A stretch of 8,183 nucleotides of DNA from an uncultured Clostridia bacterium (GTDB taxonomy: Bacteria > Bacillota > Clostridia > Christensenellales > Borkfalkiaceae): the NCBI GenBank assembly GCA_945835865.1, contig CAMAJQ010000019.1, positions 1-8,183 on the forward strand, given 5' to 3'. The translations under genes were made by a program, and so were the position numbers. Within the stretch, counting starts at the first letter, position 1, and the number at the start of each line of letters is the position of its first letter. A model generated the notes under the pieces. It was given only the letters and a program-made list of their open reading frames with translations. It made no database searches and was not told where the DNA came from. This document shows, in pieces, positions 1-6,045 of the stretch.

Positions 1-545
1 CTTTTCCCTTGTTTCATTCGTTCCAGCCCCAGCATCACGAGAGGAAAGAGATAGACGCAGTCGAGCCAGGCAAGGATCTGATAGTACATGAGGACGTAAC
101 CGGAAAACGCATAGAGCACGGAGAGCGCGAGGCAGAGCAAAATCCGTTTTTCGCCGAAACGGGAAAAAAAGAACAGACAGGCGGTCGCTCCCGCAAGCAT
201 CATTTTCAGCATGACGAGCACGTTGACGAAAAGGGCGATCTCTTCTTTTCCGACGAAGGCGACGAGCAGATTGAGCGGACTCGACGCGTAAAACATATAT
301 ACGCCGTAAAAATTCATTCCGCCGGCGTTTCCGTAACTCATAAAGAGAGAGGCTTTTCCCGACAGCACGTCTTTCAGATTGCATAAAATCGGAATGACCT
401 GCTGGTTCATATCGCACCAGGAAACCGATTGCGTTCCGAACGGATAAAGATCACTCCGCTTCGCAATCAGAAAAAACAAAAGAAATACGACGGCCGGTGA
501 AAGAAAATATTTCGCCCCGCGGAAAAACTTGCGCGCAAATTCCAT
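1..545 (-). CDS. YfhO-family multi-spanning membrane protein, N-terminal part (runs off the window)
   Basis: I read the first 181 residues; no stop occurs before the window edge. After a short basic N-terminus a first membrane helix lies at about residues 16-28. The following stretch has the pattern of YfhO proteins: a YPFG motif near 34-37, a Trp-x-Asp-x-x-x-Gln motif (WCDMNQQ, 43-49), a Gly-rich segment (about 71-76) and SPLNLL (89-94). Further hydrophobic helices lie at about 103-127 and 137-156, the latter ending in an AFSGYVLMYY block. YfhO proteins have a GT-C-like fold; in B. subtilis YfhO is linked to sugar modification of lipoteichoic acid, so a role in cell-envelope glycosylation is inferred. 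The ATG lies 2 nt after the smpB stop, with GAGG at 551-554, 5 nt upstream of the start, so the gene is probably co-transcribed with smpB. Full-length members exceed 800 residues, so most of the gene is missing. Confidence 0.85.
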   Translation of the reverse strand, partial: MEFARKFFRGAKYFLSPAVVFLLFFLIAKRSDLYPFGTQSVSWCDMNQQVIPILCNLKDVLSGKASLFMSYGNAGGMNFYGVYMFYASSPLNLLVAFVGKEEIALFVNVLVMLKMMLAGATACLFFFSRFGEKRILLCLALSVLYAFSGYVLMYYQILAWLDCVYLFPLVMLGLERMKQGK

Positions 546-547
546 AG

Positions 548-1003
548 TTACCTCGCGTTGTAGTTTTTCAGATCCCTCTGCGCCGAACGGTCGAGATCCT
601 TTTCCTTAAGGGATTGCTTTTTGTCGTAGGTGTGTTTGCCCTTGCAAAGCCCGAGTTCCACCTTCACGAGAGCCTGTTTATAATAGAGTCTGAGCGGCAC
701 GACGGTATATCCTTTTTCCTGCATTTTCCCGAGCAGGCGATTGATCTCGCTTTTATGCAGGAGAAGCCTTCTGTCTCTGCGGCTGTCTTTTACGTTGAAT
801 TTTCCGACCTTATCGTAAACGGCGATATGCATTCCCTTCATCCACATTTCTCCGCGGAAAACCGAGCAATAAGCGTCCTTCAGACTGACGTTTCCCGCTC
901 GTATCGATTTGATCTCCCCGCCGTCGAGAGAGATCCCCGCCTCAAATTTATCCTCGACAAAATATTCAAAATACGCTTCTCTGTTTTCTGCGATGGTTTT
1001 CAA
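548..1003 (-). CDS. smpB: SmpB, tmRNA-binding protein of trans-translation
   Basis: SmpB binds the tRNA-like part of tmRNA and delivers it to stalled ribosomes in the cytosol. The 151-residue product has the usual family length. It shows the opening TIAENREAYFEYFVEDKFEAGI, the core motif GGEIKSIRAGNVSLKDAY (about 28-45), the central segment around KVGKFNVKDSRRDRRLLLHK and the basic C-terminal tail starting KGKHTYDKK (121-129). The tail is the part that folds into the mRNA channel in known SmpB. I chose the TTG start at 1003 because GAGGGG (1011-1016) sits 7 nt upstream and the family's conserved N-terminus begins there. An ATG at 1072 would add 23 unconserved residues encoded inside rnr. The gene overlaps the rnr 3' end by 38 nt. 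No tmRNA gene (ssrA) is seen downstream, where B. subtilis has one; yfhO takes that place. Confidence 0.96.
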   Translation of the reverse strand: MKTIAENREAYFEYFVEDKFEAGISLDGGEIKSIRAGNVSLKDAYCSVFRGEMWMKGMHIAVYDKVGKFNVKDSRRDRRLLLHKSEINRLLGKMQEKGYTVVPLRLYYKQALVKVELGLCKGKHTYDKKQSLKEKDLDRSAQRDLKNYNAR

Positions 1004-3119
1004 CTTTCGTCCCCTCTTCTTTGATTTTATATAAGATGATGAAATAAGTTCGCCGGGCGGCGACGTCCGCACCGAGCACTCCGACCCTTACCTTCTCTCC
1101 GAGACGGAAAGAATGTCTGCCCGACGAAAGAGTAAAAGATTTCTCGTCGTAGGTATATTGTCCGCGCGGAAGATCCTCTATTCTCGTCAGACCTTCCACG
1201 GTGTTTTCCAATTCGCAGAAAACACCGAACGCCGTAACGCCGCTGATCACCGCGTCGAATTCCATACCGACGCGCTCCCGCATATAAAACGTTTTATATA
1301 GTTCGTCGACGGCGCGTTCCGCCTCGTCCGCCGCTTTCTCCTTTTCGGAGGACTGCAGGGCACATCGCGCACATAAATCTTCATATAAGTCGTTTATCTC
1401 GCCGATTTTTCCATCAAGCAGCGCCTTGATCACACGGTGGACCACAAGGTCGGGATAACGGCGGATAGGCGAGGTGAAATGACAGTAGCGTTCGCTTGCC
1501 AGACCGAAATGCCCGACGTTTTCCGTCGAATACTTCGCTTTCTGCATCGTCCGCAGCATGACGTTGTTGACGACGGGGAAAGCGGAAGATCCTTTTGCCT
1601 TTCTGAGAACGGAGGAGAAATCGGAAGGGCGGCAACTCTCCGCACGCCATCTGACTTCCATGCCGAGCAGACGGAGAAAATCCAGAAAAGACTGTGCTTT
1701 TTCAGGAGAAGGCTTCTCGTGAACACGATAGACGAAAGGCACTTCCAGATAGTTCGCGTACTCGGCAACCGCCTCGTTTGCGGCGACCATGAATTCCTCG
1801 ATGATCTGATAGGCGTCGGCTTCCGACCTGCGGGCGACGGATATCTCCCCTTTTTCCACAGCGATCTCCGCTTCCCTGACCTCAAGATTGACGCTTCCGC
1901 GACGGGCTCTGCGGGCGGAAAGAATTTCCTGCAGTTCTTTCATTTCGGCAACCATCGGCCGTACGTCCTCGTATTTTCCGACGACCGGGTTTCCATCGAG
2001 CATGGACTGCACCTCCCGGTAAGTCATGCGGTGTCGGGAACGGATCGCGGATTTTACGATCTTTTTGTCGACGGTCTCCCCGCTCGGGTCGATCTCCATG
2101 ATACAGGAAAGGGTCAGACGGACTTCTCCTTCGTTGAGAGAACAGATTCCGTTGGATAGGATTTCAGGCAACATCGGAATGACGCGATCGGGGAAATAAA
2201 CGCTCGTAGAGCGGGCGAACGCCTCCTTGTCGATCGGACTTCCGACCTTCACGTAGTGCGAAACGTCCGCAATGTGAACGCCGAGACGATAATTCCCGTT
2301 AGCGAGTTTTTCCACCTCCACCGCATCGTCGAAATCCCGGGAATGGTCTCCGTCGATGGTGACGATCAGGCGATCGGTAAAATCATGTCTTCCCGACAGT
2401 TCCTCTTCTCCGACTTCTTTCGGAATACGGGCAACTTCCGCCCTGACCTTCGCGGGAAATTCGTCCTGATAGCCGTATCCTCTGACGATGGAATTCTCTT
2501 CCGCAAACAAGTCGTCGCTCTTTCCGATGATCTCCCGAACCTCTCCCTGCGGATTGTCGTTTGAAGGAAAAGAAGTAATCGCAACGTATACTTTATCACC
2601 GTCGACGGCGCCGCCCGAACGGCGGAAGGGAATCATGACGTCCGTAAAATAATTTTTGTCGTCAGGGCGGACGTACCCGAACGAACGTGCGGAATGATAT
2701 GTTCCGCAGAGTGAAGTCACGCCGCGCGAAAGGATATTGACGACTTCCGCCTCGTCGTTCGAACCTCTTGCCGAAGGAACGGGACGTGCCAGAACGACGT
2801 CCTTATGGAGGGCGCCGTGGAGGTTGCGGTTCGGTAAAAAGCAATCCTTGCGGGCGGGATCGTCGGAGATCAGAAAAGCAAAACCCCTTTCGTTCCCCCG
2901 AAGCACGCCGCGGATCAACCCTGCGTCTTTCGCCGAGAGAAACACTCCGTTTTCCGAAACGATTTCGCCTTCTTTTTCCAACCGTCTGAGAATCTCTCCG
3001 ACGGCCTCTTTTTCAAATGCCGAGTTTGCTCCCGACAGACGATAAACGGCTTTTTTGCCTTTTCCGGACAAAGTACCGTCGTTAAATTGTTCTTTTAGTT
3101 TCAGGTATAGATTTTCCAT
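966..3119 (-). CDS. rnr: RNase R, 3'-5' exoribonuclease
   Basis: This 717-residue RNB-family enzyme degrades structured RNA processively from the 3' end in the cytosol. Domain order is a winged-helix N-terminus (about 1-65), two cold-shock domains (about 66-130 and 135-210), the RNB catalytic domain (about 245-575) and an S1 domain (about 617-700). The catalytic metal-binding aspartates are visible in DGDHSRDFDDAV: Asp256, Asp262, Asp264 and Asp265, with the spacing of the E. coli quartet. A second RNB signature, HFTSPIRRYPDLVVHR (547-562), is intact. The ATG at 3119 is the only early start, because an in-frame TGA lies directly before it, yet no SD is visible upstream. The tail after S1 is short (about 17 residues) and partly encoded within smpB. 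The order secG-rnr-smpB is common in Firmicutes and matches the joint role of RNase R and SmpB-tmRNA in clearing non-stop mRNA. Confidence 0.97.
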   Translation of the reverse strand: MENLYLKLKEQFNDGTLSGKGKKAVYRLSGANSAFEKEAVGEILRRLEKEGEIVSENGVFLSAKDAGLIRGVLRGNERGFAFLISDDPARKDCFLPNRNLHGALHKDVVLARPVPSARGSNDEAEVVNILSRGVTSLCGTYHSARSFGYVRPDDKNYFTDVMIPFRRSGGAVDGDKVYVAITSFPSNDNPQGEVREIIGKSDDLFAEENSIVRGYGYQDEFPAKVRAEVARIPKEVGEEELSGRHDFTDRLIVTIDGDHSRDFDDAVEVEKLANGNYRLGVHIADVSHYVKVGSPIDKEAFARSTSVYFPDRVIPMLPEILSNGICSLNEGEVRLTLSCIMEIDPSGETVDKKIVKSAIRSRHRMTYREVQSMLDGNPVVGKYEDVRPMVAEMKELQEILSARRARRGSVNLEVREAEIAVEKGEISVARRSEADAYQIIEEFMVAANEAVAEYANYLEVPFVYRVHEKPSPEKAQSFLDFLRLLGMEVRWRAESCRPSDFSSVLRKAKGSSAFPVVNNVMLRTMQKAKYSTENVGHFGLASERYCHFTSPIRRYPDLVVHRVIKALLDGKIGEINDLYEDLCARCALQSSEKEKAADEAERAVDELYKTFYMRERVGMEFDAVISGVTAFGVFCELENTVEGLTRIEDLPRGQYTYDEKSFTLSSGRHSFRLGEKVRVGVLGADVAARRTYFIILYKIKEEGTKVENHRRKQRSVF
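1011..1016 (-). promoter_or_regulatory. Ribosome binding site that fixes the smpB TTG start
   Basis: The minus strand reads GAGGGG, then 7 nt, then TTG at 1003. No comparable SD precedes the ATG at 1072. The site lies inside the rnr coding sequence, so smpB translation is probably coupled to the end of rnr translation. Confidence 0.75.
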
Positions 3120-3149
3120 TCATCAATTGACGCCGATAGGATTCACGAC

Positions 3150-3194
3150 GATAAAGAAAAGAGGAGAAACAGATCTGCCCTGATTCTCCTCTTT
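3150..3194 (-). terminator. Hairpin between secG and rnr, possible weak intrinsic terminator or attenuator
   Basis: On the minus strand a perfect 11-bp stem is formed by AAAGAGGAGAA (from 3194) and TTCTCCTCTTT (ending at 3158), with a 15-nt loop that itself contains the palindrome CAGATCTG. A T-rich run (TCTTTAT) follows the right arm. The stem is only moderately GC-rich and the T-run is broken, so termination is probably partial. It starts 24 nt after the secG stop and ends about 38 nt before the rnr start. That placement would lower rnr-smpB-yfhO expression relative to secG. The left arm also contains an SD-like GAGGAG, but no start codon lies at a suitable distance. Confidence 0.5.
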
Positions 3195-3218
3195 GCGGGA
3201 TAACCCGTATCGTATTTT

Positions 3219-3506
3219 TCAGAAATTGCCCGAGCGGAAAAGCACGGCGCAGAAAGCACACATGAAAACCGCCATAACGATCATCGTGACGATCGTGAGT
3301 TTTCTCAATTTACTTTCCAACGTTTTCCCTTTGTTTTTCCCGTAGAAGGTTTCCTGCTGTCCGCCGAGCGCGCTGATCCCGTTAGAATTGCCCGGTTGGA
3401 TCATAATAACGATAATCAAGAAGAGTGCGCACAGCGCGGCAAGCACGACCAACGGAATGCAAATTGATTCCATTAAGATCCAGTTCATCGCCAGAATATT
3501 CATCAT
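3219..3506 (-). CDS. secG: SecG, subunit of the SecYEG protein translocase
   Basis: SecG is the small non-essential subunit of the SecYEG channel that exports unfolded proteins across the cytoplasmic membrane. The 95-residue product has two hydrophobic helices (about 14-36 and 71-90). Between them lies the typical SecG loop: a Gln-Pro-Gly turn after the first helix, Gly/Ser-rich GISALGGQQETFYG (43-56) and a basic KNKGKTLESKLRKLT stretch before the second helix. I use the first of two adjacent ATG codons (3506), which has GGAG at 3515-3518, 8 nt upstream. Met7 and Met12 are possible shorter starts and would give a more usual length. The gene follows a near-consensus promoter and is the first of secG-rnr-smpB-yfhO. 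Confidence 0.93.
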   Translation of the reverse strand: MMNILAMNWILMESICIPLVVLAALCALFLIIVIMIQPGNSNGISALGGQQETFYGKNKGKTLESKLRKLTIVTMIVMAVFMCAFCAVLFRSGNF

Positions 3507-3543
3507 AATGTATTCTCCGTATTTTATATTTTCAACTTATTTC

Positions 3544-3572
3544 ATTATAACATATTCTCTTCCGCTTGACAA
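3544..3572 (-). promoter_or_regulatory. Sigma-70-type promoter with extended -10 for secG
   Basis: On the minus strand the -35 is TTGTCA (3572-3567), five of six matches to TTGACA. After a 17-nt spacer the -10 is a perfect TATAAT (3549-3544), preceded by TGT, which makes an extended -10. Transcription should start near 3537, giving a leader of about 30 nt before the secG ATG. This is the only near-consensus promoter I found in the window. Confidence 0.88.
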
Positions 3573-3607
3573 GCGTTTTACCGCCCGTTGCGGAAAAAAC
3601 TTGTCAA
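3566..3607 (-). repeat. Long imperfect inverted repeat over the ricT stop codon and the secG -35
   Basis: The minus strand carries TTGACAAG (3607-3600) and its exact complement CTTGTCAA (3573-3566). Inside these, TTTT faces AAAA and CCGC faces GCGG around a 5-nt loop. The total is 16 pairs broken by one small internal loop and one mismatch. The left arm contains the ricT TGA stop, and the right arm contains the TTGTCA -35 hexamer. No T-run follows on either strand, so it is not a classical intrinsic terminator. It could be a 3'-end stabiliser of the ricT mRNA or a DNA site near the promoter. Confidence 0.7.
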
Positions 3608-4482
3608 TCGAGAATCTCTTTCATCGCTTTTTCTTCCTGCGACGTCTCCTCAACGTCTTCGGGCTTGTTCGCTTTCTTGACCTTGATCTCGTTGAGTTTA
3701 AAATCTTTATAGACGAGACTTCCGTCGTTCGATTCCATTTTGACCTTGACGAGAAGTTTCAGCATATTATTGGAGATGACAGTCGCCTTCCCTTCGGGCG
3801 TAACAACCTCGCTTCCGATCTTGGGCATGAGGCGGAAGGTTTCGCTGTAATGCTTGTTCTCATATTCGAGACAGCACAACAGCCTGCCGCACAGACCGCT
3901 TATCTTCGTGGGATTGAGCGAAAGCCCCTGCGTTTTCGCCATCTTGATGGTCACTTTACGGAAATCCGGCAGACAACTCGCGCAGCAACATACCCTTCCG
4001 CAAGGAGCAATACCGCCGAGGATCCTCGCCTCGTCGCGAATGCCTACCTGACGGAGTTCGATGCGCATATGGAACGCCGTGGCGAGATCACGCACCAGTT
4101 CGCGGAAATCGATCCTGCCGGCAGCGGTGAAATAAATGATGATCTTACTGTTATCAAAGGTAAATTCGGCGTCGATCAGTTTCATCTTCAGATTGCGCGC
4201 TGCGATTTTTTCCGCGGCAATCCTGAGCGCGGCGGGGACCTTCTCTTCGTTACGCCTGACCTTCGCCTCGTCTTCCGCCGTCGCCCGCCTGGTGATCGGT
4301 TTGAGCGGCTGAACGATTTTATCCTCCGATTCTTCGGTAGGTTCCATCACGACGACGCCGTATTCGACGCCGCGCGCCGTCTCGACGATGACGCCGCTTC
4401 CCTTTGCGTAGTGAGCGTCGCCCGGATCGAAATAATATATCTTTCCCGTATGTTTGAATTTGATTCCTACGACTTTTGCCAT
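3604..4482 (-). CDS. ricT: RicT (YaaT), PSP1-domain iron-sulfur protein of the Ric complex
   Basis: This 292-residue protein belongs to the PSP1/YaaT family. In B. subtilis, RicT with RicA and RicF forms a complex carrying [4Fe-4S] clusters that assists RNase Y-dependent mRNA maturation and also affects sporulation, competence and biofilm formation. The family's hallmark block is present: GGIAPCGRVCCCASC (156-170), then KMAKTQGLSLNPTKISGLCGRLLCC (about 180-204). Eight cysteines lie in it (161, 165, 166, 167, 170, 198, 203, 204), more than the six I recall for B. subtilis YaaT. The C-terminal 25 residues are acidic and lysine-rich. The ATG has GAGGAG (4491-4496) 8 nt upstream and overlaps the holB 3' end by 16 nt. 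The tmk-holB-ricT order resembles the B. subtilis tmk region, but darA (yaaQ) and yaaR are missing between tmk and holB. Confidence 0.93.
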   Translation of the reverse strand: MAKVVGIKFKHTGKIYYFDPGDAHYAKGSGVIVETARGVEYGVVVMEPTEESEDKIVQPLKPITRRATAEDEAKVRRNEEKVPAALRIAAEKIAARNLKMKLIDAEFTFDNSKIIIYFTAAGRIDFRELVRDLATAFHMRIELRQVGIRDEARILGGIAPCGRVCCCASCLPDFRKVTIKMAKTQGLSLNPTKISGLCGRLLCCLEYENKHYSETFRLMPKIGSEVVTPEGKATVISNNMLKLLVKVKMESNDGSLVYKDFKLNEIKVKKANKPEDVEETSQEEKAMKEILD

Positions 4483-5402
4483 TTATGTTTCTCCTCTACG
4501 ATACCGAACAGGACGGAATCTACCGTCATCTGCACGTTTGCATTGAAGTTAAGCGACTTTTCGGCAGCGCTCAGCCGATCTGAAATCGCAAGCAGCGCTC
4601 CCGTCGTAAAGCCTTCGCAGAGCGCGGAAGGTTTTCCCCGCACGAGTTCTTTCAGCAGTTTCGACGTTTCCGCCCTCATCGCGGCGATAAAATCCCTGAC
4701 GTTCGTCTGATCGATTTTTCCCGAAAAACGGATAACGTCCGACGAGCGCTTCATTTCGCCGAGGATCTGCCTGCAAAGGGCGAGATTCCGATCGGCGTCC
4801 TCCCCCAGGTAATATTTTTCGACTTTCCCTTCGAGTCCTCCCGAAAGAGAGATCGCACGGCGAAGCCTTTCTTCGTCCGTGAATTTCTCTTTGAGACCGT
4901 CGAACAGTTCCTTTTCTCCGAAAGGAGGGATCTCCACCCTCTTCACGCGGGATTTGACCGTCGGAAGAAGATTGTAATCGGAAACCGCGGCAAGTATCAT
5001 ACATACGTTTGCGGGCGGCTCTTCCAGCGTTTTCAACAATTTATTCTGCGCGGAAGCGGTCATGCTCTCCGCGCCGACGAGCAGAAAGAGACGGGTTTTA
5101 TTTTCTAAAGGTTTGACGACCGAACGCGACAAAAGATCGTCTACGTCGCTTGCGAGAATCTTATCGCCTTCGGGATAGACCGTGCAATCGGAATACGCGT
5201 TCTTATCGATCAGCCGACAGGCGCGACATTCGCCGCATCCCCTGCCCTCTTCACACTGAATGAGTTTTGCGAGCGCACGCGCGTATTCCGCCAGACGATC
5301 GGCGTCCGGACAAACTACGAGATATGCGTGCGAAAGCGTTCCTCTTTTTAAGTCTCCCGCAACGATCCTGTAAGCGTTCGTTTTTTCGATGAGTCTTTCC
5401 AT
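4467..5402 (-). CDS. holB: DNA polymerase III delta' subunit of the clamp loader
   Basis: Delta' is a core part of the clamp loader that places the sliding clamp on DNA. The 311-residue product has the delta' layout: SHAYL (24-28); a four-cysteine zinc module (Cys50, 56, 59, 62); the AQNKLLKTLEEPP block (118-130), which is diagnostic for DnaX/HolB proteins; and a helical C-terminal collar domain ending NANVQMTVDSVLFGI. Two features are degenerate. Where firmicute relatives carry a P-loop after HAYL there is only CPDADRL, so ATP binding is unlikely. The sensor motif SRC is SRV (151-153), keeping the arginine finger but losing the cysteine. No clear SD precedes the ATG. It lies 7 nt after the tmk stop, so translation is probably coupled. 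The 3' end overlaps ricT by 16 nt. Confidence 0.93.
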   Translation of the reverse strand: MERLIEKTNAYRIVAGDLKRGTLSHAYLVVCPDADRLAEYARALAKLIQCEEGRGCGECRACRLIDKNAYSDCTVYPEGDKILASDVDDLLSRSVVKPLENKTRLFLLVGAESMTASAQNKLLKTLEEPPANVCMILAAVSDYNLLPTVKSRVKRVEIPPFGEKELFDGLKEKFTDEERLRRAISLSGGLEGKVEKYYLGEDADRNLALCRQILGEMKRSSDVIRFSGKIDQTNVRDFIAAMRAETSKLLKELVRGKPSALCEGFTTGALLAISDRLSAAEKSLNFNANVQMTVDSVLFGIVEEKHKWQKS

Positions 5403-5409
5403 AAGTCGC

Positions 5410-6045
5410 TCAACCGATGATTTTTCTTTCCGTCAGAACGTCCTTCACGAGAGCGAACACTTCGTCGGGAGTTTTCCTCGCGTCAATTCTGACGATGCGT
5501 TCGGGAAATTTACGACAGAGCATAAGATAGCCTTCGTAAACCCTGCGGTGAAATTCCGTTCCGCTCTGTTCCAGGCGATCGTCCGCATCCGCACCGCCCT
5601 TTCTTTGAAACGCCTCGTCGGGAGAAATGTCAAAAAAGAGGGTCAGATCGGGCATACAGCGCGTAAAGGCGACCTCGTTGATCTGTCTGACGAAATCGTA
5701 GCCGAGCGAACGCGCATACGCCTGATAGGCAAACGAAGAATCGATATAGCGATCGCACAAAACGATTTCTCCCCTGTCAAGGGCGGGAAGTATTTTCTCC
5801 CCGATCAGTTGCGCGCGGGCGGCAGCGTAGAGCAACGCCTCCGTCTCATCCGTCATGTTTTCGTAATCCACGTTCAGAATAATCCGACGGATATCCTCGG
5901 ATATCCTCGTTCCGCCGGGCTCTCTCGTAAAGAGAAATTCCTTTCCGCAGTCGGACAGATACTTCTTCAGTTTTTCGATCTGAGTGGATTTTCCCGACCC
6001 TTCGCACCCTTCGAGCGTGACGAATTTCCCTTTTTCAATCCCCAT
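5410..6045 (-). CDS. tmk: Thymidylate kinase
   Basis: Tmk phosphorylates dTMP to dTDP with ATP in the cytosol, an essential step to dTTP. The 211-residue length is normal. Visible motifs are the P-loop GCEGSGKS (13-20), the TREPGGT substrate-binding loop (40-46), the DRY motif in CDRYIDSSFAYQ (97-108) and the LID segment RKGGADADDRLE (148-159), with arginines at both ends. The ATG at 6045 overlaps the end of orf332 by 11 nt. A GAGGA lies about 13 nt upstream, farther than ideal, which fits translational coupling. holB follows after 7 nt. Confidence 0.97.
   Translation of the reverse strand: MGIEKGKFVTLEGCEGSGKSTQIEKLKKYLSDCGKEFLFTREPGGTRISEDIRRIILNVDYENMTDETEALLYAAARAQLIGEKILPALDRGEIVLCDRYIDSSFAYQAYARSLGYDFVRQINEVAFTRCMPDLTLFFDISPDEAFQRKGGADADDRLEQSGTEFHRRVYEGYLMLCRKFPERIVRIDARKTPDEVFALVKDVLTERKIIG

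Noticed and set aside
9..386. A 125-codon plus-strand open frame at the left edge
   Set aside because: Highly charged, no SD, and antisense to the clearly hydrophobic YfhO-type frame.
1437..2159. A 240-codon plus-strand open frame opposite rnr
   Set aside because: It is antisense to the RNB catalytic domain of RNase R with no start signals; its protein has no recognisable motif.
3388..4710. A 440-codon plus-strand open frame opposite secG, ricT and part of holB
   Set aside because: It lies antisense to three well-supported genes, has no visible SD, and its product is a mix of low-quality composition typical of mirror frames. It is long because codon choice in the real genes avoids antisense stops.
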